Assembly: GCA_017654935.2 (NCBI GenBank) | Contig: CM065711.1 | Coordinates: 37,138,575-37,202,574, forward strand | From: Phymorhynchus buccinoides | Lineage: Eukaryota; Mollusca; Gastropoda; Neogastropoda; Raphitomidae | Reading direction: 5' to 3' | Length of the DNA: 64,000 bases | Part shown: positions 33,020 to 44,310 of the stretch, piece by piece | Layout: each line of letters starts with the position of its first letter | Position numbering within the stretch: position 1 is the stretch's first letter | Made by a program: the position numbers and the translations under genes | The notes under the pieces: model-generated | Databases searched by the model: none | What the model saw: the letters and a program-made list of their open reading frames with translations, nothing else | Told to the model about the DNA's origin: nothing

Positions 33020-33980
33020 TCCTGCGAAGCCAGCCTGAAGGACTGGGCGACAGAAAACAAACTGAAACTTAGTGAAGAGAAATCTGAACTGATCTTGATC
33101 ACCCCACCAAAGCTTCAAAATCCCCCTTCCCGCCCATCCTCTATGAAACTCATTGACTCGTCTATCACTCTCTCTCCTTCTGCCCGCAACCTAGGTGTAA
33201 CTCTTGATCAAACCCTGTCCTTTTGAACAGCTTATCCGGAATGTCTGTTGTACCTACTTTCTTGAACTCCGTCGAACTGCTTCTGTCTGCCATCTCCTTT
33301 CAGAAGACAGTACAAAAGCTCTTCTCTGTGTCTTTGTACTGTCCCGCCTTGATTACTGCAATGCACTTTTGTCTGGTTACCCCTCTCACTCCATCAACGA
33401 ATTTGAAATAGTTCTAAATCATGCTGCCCGCCTCATCTTCCGCTCTTCTAAATATGACCATGTACCTCCATCGCTGCGCTCTCTCCATTGGCTCCCTGTT
33501 CAGCAAAGAATATCCTACAAGATTGCTTCTCTCTGCTTCAAATCTATCGAGTCCTCCTGCCCTGAATATCTCACTAATCTCTTACACCTCTATTCTCCAT
33601 CTCGAGCTCTGCGCTCATGATCTGACACCCGTCTCTGTGTCCCTACTGTCCGCACTAAAACCTTTGGCCAACGTTCTTTCGTCTATCAAGCTCCTATCAC
33701 TTGGAATCAGTTGCCCCACTCTCTCAGACACTCACCTTCTCTGCCCACATATGTACATTCAAATGCCATCTGAAAACTCATCTCTTTCCCAAGTAGCAAC
33801 TGATCTCTCCTTTCATGATCTGGTCTGTGTGTGTGTGCGTGCGCGTGTGTGTGTGTTGGTGTGTATGTGTGTGTGGAGGGAGGGGGTGCGTTGTGTACTC
33901 GTGTATGGTTTTTTTTAAAATATATATATATTTTATTGTAAGCGCCTAGAGCATTCATTTGATTAGGCGTATATATGTTC

Positions 33981-34012
<32 letters not shown>
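33020..34012 (+). pseudogene. 5'-truncated CR1/L2-like LINE with intact 3' tail
   Basis: The translation, in several frames, gives KLSEEKSELILITPPKLQN, ARNLGVTLDQTLSF, LSRLDYCNALLSGYPSHSIN, HAARLIFRSSKYDHVPPSLR, LHWLPVQQRISYKIASLCFK and finally an ITWNQLPHSLRHSPSL-like end. The 3' end is TTGTAAGCGCCTAGAGCATT, then GGCGTATATATG and (ATA)n at 33983-34012. A GT tract at 33823-33875 interrupts the 3' UTR. Same lineage as 21351-22310. Confidence 0.88.
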
Positions 34013-34014
<2 letters not shown>

Positions 34015-34026
34015 TAATAATTTGAG

Positions 34027-34330
34027 TTTCTTCAAAGCATTCATGATTTCAGCCTCAGTAATCGCATCATTCATGTTTGAGCTTACACACGTTTCACAAG
34101 AATCAACCTCATGTAAATTTAGGGTATCTTCAACTTCTTCATCAAAAGTTGGATCATTTGAGTTTCTTGCCAAGTGAAAGAGCGATTTGAAATAATCCAA
34201 CCATGATCGAGAAGACATGACACTGGATGTATTAAATTTCATGCAAGTGAGGACTTTCAGTTTCTGCCAAAATGCCTTTGAGTTATTACTAGTGCAGGAA
34301 TCGTTCAAGTCTTTTATAATGTTTGGATTA
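34027..34330 (-). pseudogene. LINE linker fragment between endonuclease and RT, minus strand
   Basis: Reads NNSKAFWQKLKVL, WLDYFKSLFHLAR, and NDAITEAEIMNALKKLK, the pattern usually just upstream of the RT in Jockey/CR1-type LINEs. It ends at the mariner insertion site (TATACGAGG) at 34330. Confidence 0.65.
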
Positions 34331-35046
34331 TACGAGGGCTGTTCATTAACCCTTTCACTGCCAGCCATATTTCAACCAAAAATTCCATTAACATTACCTG
34401 GGTAGGGAACAAAATCCATCTGCAGTATTGGGGATTCTTCTGTGACAGATATAAAATAAGGTCTATCCTTACTTCCCAAAACTAAGACAATAGGGTCTTT
34501 GGATAATAGACCCCAATTTGATGCCTTTTAGTGGCATAGGTATTAAATCACTGTGGTGCTAAAATGCGACTTTGGCGGTGAAAGGGTTAAAGTTTGGCAA
34601 CGGGTCAATAAAACGAGAACAAAGGAGTTCACAGACTTCAAACGTTTGCATTCCGTTGACGAACACCTTTCCTCTTTGCACGTAAAGTTCCAGCTCTCTA
34701 TGCCAGGTGTCAAGTGCAGCTTCGTAGCCTTTTTTTAGGCAAGGGTCGGAGCTGTGATTTGGAGCTTTTTATGCGAGGGCCTAGGCGCCAGAAAATGTCG
34801 TCCAGCCAAACAATCTAAAATGATAAGAAGAAATTGAAAGTCATGTGGAGCTAAGTGAAGTCTGTAAAATAGGTGGTTCAAACATTGATTACTTTTCTCT
34901 TCTTGGAAGGTCACGGCGACCTTGACCTTGTAGGCACTAGCGTTTTCATGCAAAAGTAGAGTCTTGCTTGTGTCAATGGTTGGGCGCCACTGGTAAACTG
35001 ATCTGGTAACGTATGACAAAACCATTTGAGCAAAATGGGTTGCCAC
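34331..35046 (-). pseudogene. Mariner-type transposase remnant split by a MITE
   Basis: Starts at TACGAGGGCTGTTCATTAA, close to the mariner terminal repeat consensus, next to TA. Minus-strand translation at 34740-35046 gives LLLHENASAYKVKV, FQEEKS and LHLAPHDFQFLL, then CLAGRHF, the C-terminal catalytic half of a mariner transposase (HDNAPAH and APCDF-like blocks). The N-terminal half and the other terminal repeat are not recognised. A 244-bp piggyBac-type MITE sits 15 bp inside the repeat. Confidence 0.8.
34346..34589. mobile_element. piggyBac-type MITE, TTAA target duplication
   Basis: TTAACCCTTTCACTGCCA at the left mirrors GGCGGTGAAAGGGTTAA at the right, with TTAA at 34346-34349 and 34586-34589. 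Removing it restores GTTCATTAAAGTTTGG within the mariner end, so it inserted after the mariner. Non-coding. Confidence 0.9.
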
Positions 35047-35137
35047 AAGTTTTTTTTATTAGTATCAATGGTGACAGGCCCTTGGGTTCTTAAAGAAATG
35101 CAAACAATTTCACTTACAAACAAGGAATTTTGAATGC

Positions 35138-35138
35138 A

Positions 35139-35179
<41 letters not shown>

Positions 35180-35255
35180 TAATAATAATGAGGAAAATGT
35201 ATATAGCGTACAACCTACTATGTAGGCTACAGGGCGCTTTACATATATAATAGAA
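35138..35255 (-). mobile_element. CR1/L2-like 3' tail with (ATT)n
   Basis: Minus strand: TGTAAAGCGCCCTGTAGCCT, then TACGCTATATACATTTTCCTC and ATT repeats. Same tail type as 29480-29560, 33925-34012 and 46716-46800. Confidence 0.75.
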
Positions 35256-36004
35256 ATGGAATAAAAATATGAAACAAAAATCCAATGACATGAGCAGAAA
35301 ATACACATAGCAATCAGCAACAACAACTGCTGTGACTACTACCACCTACTACAACTACTACCTTAAAACAATAATAAAAATTGAAAGAAGAAAAAAAAGA
35401 AGGATGTAGTCCCAGGTTAAAATTTTAGCTTATTCTCTCACGGGAAGCCTTGATTGCATCTTTTACATTGCATCTTTTACATTCAAATTAGCATCAGCTT
35501 CTGGGAGGCAAGCCACACCAATTGACCACTTGGAACTAACCCCCTCCCCTCTTCCATGACTGGCTGATCCGCCCCAAAACATGATTGTCTTTTTTTGTCT
35601 TTTTGTTGTCTCCTTTTCAATTCACATCATGTTTTCTTTCATTCATAGATATTTATTGTTGATTGATTATGGTTAAAAATATCAATTGTAAAGTGTTTTT
35701 GAAGCATGTATTATGACGTGTAACTTAACCATTCCATCCACCATGTCCGTGTGCTTGCGCTCCCCCCCCCCCCTCCCCCCTCCCAAGTTGGTCTGGTTTA
35801 AATGTTTTATTTTCCAAATCAACATGAACAACAACTATGACATAACTGAAGCAACAACAAGCAGAGCTTATGGCGTGCTCAGTTCAACACGAATTACACA
35901 GTATAAACATTGGCGGAATTTTACCAGGAAATACAAGCAATACATTTTTGAAAAGAAAGTCACAACAAACCAAACGAACAATGGACATAGCAATAGACAA
36001 AAGA
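35256..36004. other. Gene-free stretch
   Basis: A short duplication TTGCATCTTTTACATTGCATC at 35452-35475 and a C/T-run at 35759-35783. The frame entering from 35713 becomes recognisable only at 36005. Confidence 0.4.
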
Positions 36005-36425
36005 AGTTGGTCTGGTCTGCCAACTCCCAGGCCCTACTGAAGAGGAAAAAACCAGCACCTATTCTTCTTGAGGAAGCTTAACAAGGTTGAGGTAGGCCCG
36101 AGACTGCTGGAGCTCTTCCATCGAGCGACAGTGGACTCAGTGTTCACCTTCAACTTCCTGTGCAGCCTCAGGGAGATCGACAAGGCCAGGCTGTCGAAAA
36201 TTGTTAAGACGGCCGACCAGTTACCTCCCTGCAGGAACTGTTTGAGCGCAGAGCGCTGCGGCGTTTGAAGGCGATGCAACGTAACCCCTGCCTCCTCCTG
36301 TCATTTGACACTTTCTTCATTTCCAACAATCAGAAAGAACAACTTGCGATGCAATGTAATTTAAAAGAGGAAATATTCACATTCGTTTTCACTTTTATCA
36401 ACATTACAATAATCTCTCTGAAATA
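36005..36425 (+). pseudogene. LINE RT C-terminal fragment, plus strand
   Basis: Blocks NSQALLKRKKPAPIL, LRKLNKVEVGPRLLELFHRA, TVDSVFTFNFLC, DKARLSKIVKTAD and, after a frameshift near 36225, LQELFERRALRRLKAMQRNP then LLSFDTFFI. This is the C-terminal RT region of a lineage different from the 21.4- and 33.0-kb LINEs (FYRATVESVLTF-type). At least two frameshifts. Confidence 0.8.
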
Positions 36426-36803
36426 GCGTGACACCGGTGTGTGCTTTAGGCTTTCCTAAATACATTGGTCAACTCTTGGCTAAAATGCCGTACTTCTAAA
36501 CGGTACCCCTTCTAAACACCGAAACAGACTCAAGCAGATGTACCTAGGTTAAATCTTAGGATAGCAACTGCTTTTTTTAGACACCTAGGACCACCAACTT
36601 TTGCATGCACATATATGCCAATTTCGAAACTGAATGTCATTGGACAAGGGTCAAGGTCACTGGAGCCACAAATGCTGCCACACGGCTGGTTGATCTAGCA
36701 TGTTCACGCTCTAGTTTTGTTTTTGTTTCTTACCCGATTATGCACCTGCACTCGCACACGCACGCACACACACGCACGCACACGCGCACGCACGCACGCA
36801 CGC

Positions 36804-36860
<57 letters not shown>

Positions 36861-37167
36861 GATGCATGCAAACCCATGTGCTGGCATGGGCACACAACAT
36901 TTGTATCTAGATCCTTATATCAAGCCTCAACTTGAGTCCGTTTCTGTGCCCCCCTCTCCCCCTAAACTATGCAACGTTATAAACTTGTGCAAACCATTTA
37001 AAATCAAATGGAGATGTCTTCTTGAGGAATACAATTCTTGATTTGACTTGAGCAAAGATACTTTCCAACTCCGGATTGTTCGTGTTAGTTATGGTTCCTA
37101 CTCGGAGCCATAAGCCACATAAAAGGAAACAAAAAGAGAAGGGAAAAGAATAATTGAAGAATCAACT
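36426..37167. other. Gene-free stretch with a CA/CGCA tract
   Basis: Microsatellite at 36751-36858. AAGGGTCAAGGTCACTGGAG near 36648. No gene. Confidence 0.5.
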
Positions 37168-37372
37168 GTGGCGGTGCCATAGCCGATGGGGTTTCACTGA
37201 GGCATGGTTACCGCTACACCTATCTATAATGTTAAAAACTCGGGGCTTTGCTGGTGTTGCGCTGCCTCCGGGCGTTGCACCCAGTGTTGTTCCCAACATC
37301 TTTGTATTTACAAATGTCCCATATGTGTCTATGACGGTTGACCGAGAGGACGTAAAACATCATTTTCACCAA
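37168..37372 (+). mobile_element. SINE family A, near full-length plus-strand copy
   Basis: Head GTGCCATAGCCGATGGGG, then GGTTACCGCTACACC, body GGCTTTGCTGGTGTTGCGCT and CATATGTGTCT, tail CGAGAGGACGTAAAACATC. Useful as the family reference because the head and tail are both present. Confidence 0.8.
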
Positions 37373-37524
37373 GGGAAAAGAAAATTACCTAGGGGGAATT
37401 TTCGACGAGCTCACTGCTTGCCTTCCTCAACTCAAGCTGGCTGGCAGTTGCGGGGGCTCTTGGTATTGTCCACTGGGTTGTTTTTTATTTGTAGTCTGAT
37501 TAATGTTCAGTAGAGAATTGTAAG

Positions 37525-37700
37525 GGGGGGGGGGGGGGGGTAATGCATACACGCACGCACGCACGCACGCACGCACGCATGCACGCGTGCGCGCGCACAC
37601 ACACACACACACAGAGGATGCAAAAAAACTTTATCAAGCTTATTCTTTTACCGTCTATAAGATCATTTTGACTTGACTTGACTTGACTTGACTTGACACA
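37525..37700 (+). repeat. G-run, (CGCA)n, CA and (ACTTG)n tracts
   Basis: G-run at 37527-37541, CGCA/CA tract at 37551-37614, and a retroelement-like pentamer tail ACTTGACTTGACTTG at 37670-37695. Confidence 0.9.
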
Positions 37701-38125
37701 CACACACACACACTAAGCCACTTTGCACGGGTCTAGGCTACCCCCCCCCCTCCCCCCCGCCCCCCGTCCCCCCCGGACACTTACGCAATTATATGGTATT
37801 TGATCTTAAATATTAGGTCGAAATTTAGTTAGATACCAAGGCTCGCACAACGGTTGCTCTAATTCATAAATATATATATATATTTTTGTTAAACATGTTA
37901 CTATAAAATGTATGTAGGTTTTTATTTATTACTCCCTGAGCTATTATAAATTTCCAGGACCACTTTTTAACAAGAGGAAAAGACTTCAAGGCTCACTCGA
38001 ACAGGAACATGTGGGACAACAACAAAGATTGAGGGGGGTGTCTAAGGTACAAGATTGCCAATCAAAGTTTAATGTACAAATGAAACGATCAATGGACACA
38101 ACTAAAAAAAATATTTAAAAAAAAG
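37701..38125. other. Gene-free stretch with a C-run
   Basis: C-rich run at 37741-37775, then AT-rich unique sequence. No gene. Confidence 0.4.
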
Positions 38126-38197
38126 TGCCCGTGCCGAGAATCGAACCCGGAACCATTGGCATGACAGACAGACACTCTACCAATGAGCTATCGAGGC
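38126..38197 (-). tRNA. tRNA-Asp-like sequence (GTC), probably a pseudogene
   Basis: Minus strand: A-box region TAGCTCATTGGTAGAG, a loop CTGTCAT in the anticodon position, a good T arm CCGGGTTCGATTCTCGG, and a T-run terminator directly after the 3' end (CACTTTTTTT). The D arm and T arm pair. The anticodon stem pairs poorly and only four of seven acceptor pairs form. It therefore looks like a decayed tRNA gene or the head of a short SINE. Confidence 0.5.
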
Positions 38198-38426
38198 TTT
38201 CAGTGTTGATGAGTTTCTTAACTCATGTTGCCTGTTGAATACTCTCTAACCCACTAATCTAACATGTTATCTGTTTACAGTGTTGTTTTAAGTATATAAT
38301 TATTGAAATCATTATTGTTTGAAAGCTTGCATTGACATCTATATGTGTGCAAAGTTTGAACAATGTATGCCTTCTATTTCCTAAGAAAATGTCAACGTTA
38401 AAGTTTGGACATTAGACCACGGACGC

Positions 38427-38889
<463 letters not shown>

Positions 38890-40600
38890 CGCTGTGGGGT
38901 AAGGGAAAGAAACATATCCTTCATGTTAAGATTAGCTTCCTGAAATAGATCCATGGAATATTGTATGATGTCTTTAGTTTTTATGTATATTTGGGGTCTT
39001 TTAGCTTGTAATTTTGAATAATCTAAGAAAGGATCTTTGATATTAAACTGAAATTATTTATCTGTGCCAGTTTTAGCTGCATACCATCTTATTAGAAAGT
39101 GTGCACATGAGACTTTGCAAAGGGAGTCATCCTATGTCTCTGTATATTAGTTTGTTGACTGCATAGCTGGGGACCCCAAGGTCTATTTTTAAGGCTTTTG
39201 TTTCTATTGACTGTAGGTGTTGAAATTGTGTTTGAGTTAACGAGTGGAAGGCTTCCATTCTATATGTCAGTCGACTACGAACTAGAGCTCTTACCAGATG
39301 CGTGAGGCATGTAGGTTCTTTGGCCCATCTCTCCTTTGATAATAGTTTTGATAAGATTGGGAGCTTGTGACGCTTTTTTAATAGTGCGTGTTATATGTTG
39401 TTGCCTGTTTAAGGTTGAAGTAAGTATTTCTCCTAATAATGCTACTTTGGAGCGTTGATGTTTAATGTTTCCTAAGATGTCAATTGTTAGCTTGGTATTG
39501 TTAATATTTCAGAAGGCCATGAATTCACACTTGTCTAAAGATAGCGTGAAACCATTGTCCCATAGGTATGCTGCGTTTACTGTGGTATTTGTTTGATGGT
39601 CTTTGTAATAGTTTTTAAACTATTTGCTATTAGTAGCTCTATTAGTAGCTGTCCAAATTGCAATATCATCTGCATACATTGAAATGTTAGTGGTTGCTTA
39701 AGGGAACTGTTTGAATATCGTGCAACATGATGTTAAATAACGTTGGGACTATCATGCTGCCTTGGGGTACACCCATGTCTAAGCAGTAAACTTCCGAGAG
39801 GGACTGCCACACTTAACTCTCATTTTTCTGTTATGTTAAAAGGTTTTTATGAAATTGAAAGTGTTGCCGTTAATACAGAGCCTGCTAATTGTTTGTAGTA
39901 GTTTGATGTCATAAAAGGTTGCTAAGACGGTTTTTGCGACGAAACGCTTTTCTGACATGGGATGCTAATTTAGCTACTCGTTCCATACAGCTTCTATGTT
40001 TGGGAAATCCTGCTTGAAATGGGGGTAAAATATTGTTTGTGTAAATATTATTATAATCGTGCTTTCACGATTCTTTCATATACTTTTCCCAGATGAGGGG
40101 TGCGGGAGATGGGCCGGTAGCTCTTGGGAGGCCCTCGAGTTTATTTGAGTTTTTCTTTGTTTTCTTTTCCAAATGTGTTCTTAGCTATTCTCATGGCTTC
40201 CGCGTACGGTATGAAAGATTATCCACGGATACGGTTTGCCTTTAATCAGAGCTGGTACTGGGGGCATCCCAAGTAAGAGCTCTGCCGAATGGTTGCCCCC
40301 ACAGTTGATGCACTTAGCTGTTGTTGTCTGGCATTCCAAGACGGCATGTCTGCTCTGGGCACAGCGGACGCAAGTTTCTTTTCTAGCATGACACTGATGT
40401 TGACTGTGCCCAAAGCGGCCACACTTCCTACATCTTCGTGTGAAGAGAATATTCTTTTTTTTTCCTTTTTTTTTTGCTGTCCCATTTTCTGGGCTGTACA
40501 GTGGCGTTGCTCCCACGCCGCTCGTTCCGAATCCCAATTCGCAGCTGCACCCAGGTTTGTTCAAGTCGCAGAAAAAACCGAGACCAGCAGTCCAAGGGGA
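38890..40600 (-). pseudogene. Jockey-like LINE remnant: CCHC gag ORF1 plus reverse transcriptase
   Basis: On the minus strand, 40165-40485 encodes an ORF1-type zinc-knuckle domain: CRKCGRFGHSQHQC and CVRCAQSRHAVLEC both fit CX2CX4HX4C, followed by a third CINCGGNHSA knuckle broken by a frameshift. From about 40140 downward the RT appears: RPISLTPLIW, FQAGFPKHRSCMERVAKLA, a GVPQGS-like block (TPRQHDSP), YADDIA in frame near 39672-39690, then LSLDKCEFMAF and a C-terminal part to about 38890. The endonuclease between ORF1 and RT is missing, so a large internal deletion joined the two. Many stops. Confidence 0.8.
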
Positions 40601-41034
40601 GCGAATCTATATATATGTTTGGCCGTCAGGAGGCAACCAACCGAGGAGACACTGCACTTCTGCTGAGTCACTTCGGTGGAGTTCAGTGGAGCCTGTACAG
40701 GACACCACCTACTAAGCCCCCTACTGACGACACTATTGTCTTAGTCGCGGAGCCAGCGTGAGTGAGGTCCTCCTCCGAGGGCGCCACCACGACCGTCCAC
40801 CGACAGCTCCCCAGAACACACTGATCCCCATGACTTTGACCCGAACGCACCAAGGCATAGACTGGATTGGAAACCAAAACTGAGGTCACCATGAGAGCAG
40901 GGCATGCAAAGCCACAGAATTTGAGACATTTTTCTTTTTTTTTGATGATTGATGGAAAATGAGGCCGATGATAACGATGATGATGATGATGATGCTGTGG
41001 CAGGGCTGTATTCTATGCTTCCTTTCATAATGAT

Positions 41035-41310
41035 ATCCCGGCGTTAACCAGGCCCGAGAACTACAGACACCTGCAGTGCTGGTCTTGCAATTAGAGCATC
41101 ACTCTCAGAATCGCATCCATTAAGCGGATGAAACTCGACTGTGTGGTTTCAGTCTTCCCATTGAGCCCATAGCCACTCACTCTGGGTAGGAGTTGGTCCA
41201 GGACCGAAAACAACGAAAAGACCCTCGCCTCTGATGGGATTCGAACCAACGACCTCCCAGCCAGGAGTCCGCGACGCTAACCACTAACCACTTCACCACG
41301 GCAGCTGGTT
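41035..41310 (-). mobile_element. tRNA-headed SINE, minus strand
   Basis: Minus strand starts GCCGTGGTGAAGTGGTTAG (A box) and has GGTCGTTGGTTCGAATCCCA (B box), then a body with GTTTTCGGTCCTGGACCAAC and GGTGTCTGTAGTTCTCGGGC. Different family from 12056-12452. Confidence 0.75.
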
Positions 41311-41394
41311 GAAGAGAATATTCTACCTCATCATATATCTACCCATTTCGATTTCGCGCTTGCGCACTCCCTGTTTAAGCCATGACTTATTTAC

Positions 41395-41463
<69 letters not shown>

Positions 41464-41465
41464 CC

Positions 41466-41510
<45 letters not shown>

Positions 41511-41690
41511 AAAACATGTTCGATTCGATTTCGATTATTTTTGTTTTATTTGTGCCCCCCCCCCCCCCTCTCTTTCCCTCCCATGTGAATGGGCAAATTG
41601 CCTGAACGCTTTAGAATTTATGTTCTAATGCGCATGCGCAAGGGTATATATTTCATAGGACTACTTATTTTTCATGACACCGGTGCCACA
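41311..41690. mobile_element. MITE-like element relative of 20458-20725, holding a (CT)n tract
   Basis: AATATTCTACCTCATCATAT at the left and GGACTACTTATTTTTCATGA at the right correspond to the ends of the 20458-20725 element. The middle is replaced by a CT tract (41395-41510) and a C-run (41556-41569). The telomere-like repeat is not present here. Confidence 0.5.
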
Positions 41691-42029
41691 AATGTGTGCA
41701 CGCGGAGCTCTTCAGCATTGATTTTAACTAACGGTGTGAGAATCGGTCTGTTGAACACGATTTTGATGTCTCTGGAATCAGAGCCATCTTGGTTCTTGAG
41801 CCGAGATGCGGTCTTTGCCTCAGCAATATGGCGGAGCATTTAACTGATGTTTTCTTTCTAAGGCTATGCCTTGATGACTCTCCCTCTGTGGTTGTTGTAT
41901 GGATTGTGCATTTCTGCGTCTGCATCTGCATCATGGTACGTCAGCAGGAACCAATTCTGGCATATACACCGACGGACTTGATTGGGATTTCAGCAATCTT
42001 TTTTTAAATTTATTAACTAATTGTTTTTC
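41691..42029. other. Spacer without recognised feature
   Basis: No domain found in either strand; it may belong to the minus-strand remnant that follows. Confidence 0.35.
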
Positions 42030-42760
42030 TTGGTCACTGGACCCGCAACCTATCAACCAGCGGTTGTTGGACATAGGTCTCTTGCTCAAGATAGGACCTA
42101 TCGTCTGCTTCCATAAGTTGTTTCTTGAAGTAGGTCCTAATGCTCGGAAAATGGCTGGGCCTGTACCCAAGTCTTCTAGCACTACTGGGTGTTTTTAGAA
42201 AAGTTGGAGTTGGTAAGTTCTTTGGGTTGCTTTTCTGGTTTGGCTTTGTTTTCTTGGTTGATTTTGTTTCTTTTGTGTTAGGGTCCATTTCGAGGGTTTT
42301 GCCCCAGATGGGCTCCATGTCGGGTTGTGCTATCTGCACTAGTGGGCTGAGCAGTATTGGGTGATGGTTCGGTTCCTCAGGCGGAGGGGGAGGGAGGAGG
42401 GAGGTTTTGTTATTTTCCTCCACGTTCATCAGTTCCTCCCTGCTCCTTTTTTCTTCTGGGGATTGTTTTTGGGGTCAAGGGACCCTCTTTCCGGGGGGGA
42501 GGGGGTCATCAGACCCCCTTTGAACTCTTGTGCGTTTTCGTTTTCTGATGGTGTCCGAAGGGTGTCTACCCACAGGAGTGGAGAAGACGATGCCCTCACT
42601 TATGGGATCAATCGCAATAGGCGATTCGTCCGCATGAACGGAATCGAAATCGGAATGATCCGATTCACTGGACGTCCCTTGAGGATTTTTTTGTTTTGGA
42701 TATGTTCTGGCTTTTTCAGGGGCTTCCTGGGGTGTTGCCCCAGGTGGATGGGTCCCCCCC
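42030..42760 (-). pseudogene. Degenerate minus-strand coding remnant, possibly LINE ORF1 tail
   Basis: Two frames joined by one stop read SSESDHSDFDSVHADESPIA, DTIRKRKRTRVQRGS and, further on, EEPNHHPILLSPLVQ and GYRPSHFPSIRTYFKKQL. Acidic/serine-rich then basic composition is like the low-complexity part of Jockey-type ORF1 proteins, but no diagnostic motif is present. A host gene fragment cannot be excluded. Confidence 0.3.
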
Positions 42761-42887
42761 CCCCCCCCCTCTCTCTCTAAATCTTGTGACTTTCACTTTT
42801 GACAAAAAAGGTTTTCTGTGGATGCAAGAGACACAAACGGGTATTTCATCAGATTCATGTACGGGGGACTTCAAAATAGTGAACAAA

Positions 42888-43014
42888 ACCATGAGACGAG
42901 TGTTAATGTTTAGCATTCACCTCATGGGCAAATTTGACTGAAAGTTGCTTTATTTCATGAGATAATTGGCATAGGCTTCTTACCCGCCCATGGGCTTTTT
43001 ACCCCGTCTTACCC
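42888..43014. mobile_element. Half copy of the TA-flanked foldback MITE
   Basis: ATGAGACGAGTGTTAATG through CCCGCCCATGGGCTTTTTAC to CCCCGTCTTACCCTA matches the right half of 10362-10569. The left half is gone. Confidence 0.85.
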
Positions 43015-43122
43015 TAGTAGGATTTCATCAGATTCATTAAGACGGTAGAATTTCACGAGAATCTTGCCTCATGTATGCCACAATCGCATTGCATTGGGAT
43101 CAAATCATAAGTATGCAGTGAT

Positions 43123-43335
43123 GTAATGGCCCCTTTATAATCCTACATTCAGCACATGCACACAATTAGCGCAGTTGAGTATCGTCATGTGCCTCCTGTG
43201 TCAGATCATTTGGAATATTGTCAGTGTTGTAATGGCCCCTTTATAATCCTACATTCAGCACACGCACACAATTAGCGCAGTTGAGTATCGTCAGGTGCCT
43301 CCTGTGTCAGATCATTTGGAATATTATCAGTCTTG
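43123..43335 (+). repeat. Tandem duplication of a 106-bp unit, with a GT-invaded third unit
   Basis: GTAATGGCCCCTTTATAATC starts at 43123 and 43229, and the units differ at a few bases. A third, broken unit starts at 43381 (GGCCCCTTTTTAATCC) and its words (CACACGCACACAATTAG, GAGTATCGTCATGTG, TCTTGGGTTCTGTTTG) are spread over 43381-43553, separated by TG runs. Confidence 0.85.
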
Positions 43336-43356
43336 GGTTCTGTTTGATCTTCTGTA

Positions 43357-43719
43357 AGTTGTGTGTGTGTGTCAGTGTGTGGCCCCTTTTTAATCCTACA
43401 TTCAGTGTGCAGTTGTGTGTGTCCTGTGTGTGTGTGTGTGTGTGCACACGCACACAATTAGTGTTGTGTGTGTGTGCGCGCAGTGCGCGCACACAATTAG
43501 TGTGAGTATCGTCATGTGTGCTGTGTGTGTGTGTCTTGGGTTCTGTTTGCTTCTGCGTGTGTGTGTGTGTGTGTGTGTGTACCGCAGTGTGCTATGTATC
43601 TGCACTTGTATTGTTTGTGTGTGTGTAACGTGTGTGTGCGCTTTTGATTTGATTTCTATCAAGATTCAGCGCCATGTGAAATCTGATGTTATGTGCTTGT
43701 TGTGTGTGTGTGTGGTGTG

Positions 43720-43750
<31 letters not shown>

Positions 43751-43757
43751 TGTGTGT

Positions 43758-43805
<48 letters not shown>

Positions 43806-43985
43806 TGTGGTGCATGCGCGTATGTGTATGTGTGTATGTACGCACGTGTGTGTGTAATTTTTGTGTAACATGTGATCTGATGTGATATGGTGTGTGTGTG
43901 TGTGTGTATGCGTGTGTGTGTGTGTGTTTGTGTGTGTGTGTGCGTGTGTGTGGTGTGTGTGCGTGTGCGTGCGCCCGTGTGCGTA
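43357..43985 (+). repeat. GT-rich simple-sequence region
   Basis: Multiple TG tracts (43421-43445, 43555-43580, 43697-43800, 43889-43970) with CGTG variants, between remnants of the 106-bp unit. Confidence 0.9.
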
Positions 43986-44046
43986 CCATCATAATACGTT
44001 TACTGATTGTATTTTGTGAATCATGGAACGATCATGTTTTGTGATA

Positions 44047-44264
44047 CTCTCTCTCTCTCTCTCTCGTGTATCTCTCTCTCTCTCTCGTCTTGCTCGCGCC
44101 CGTGTCTCCACAGTCATCTACTCTCTCTCTCTCTCAGCGACCATGGACACACATGTTTTGACACACACACACACTCATACACACACACACACACACACAC
44201 TCTCTCTCTCTCACACACACTCACACACACACACACACACACACACACCCACACAACACACACA

Positions 44265-44310
<46 letters not shown>
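44047..44310 (+). repeat. (CT)n then (CA)n compound microsatellite
   Basis: CT runs at 44047-44087 and 44122-44136; CA from 44161 to 44310 with CTCT and CCACAC interruptions. Confidence 0.93.

Noticed and set aside
34910..34945. Nuclear-receptor-like AAGGTCA repeats as a regulatory element
   Set aside because: The motif lies inside the mariner transposase remnant and is explained by its coding sequence.
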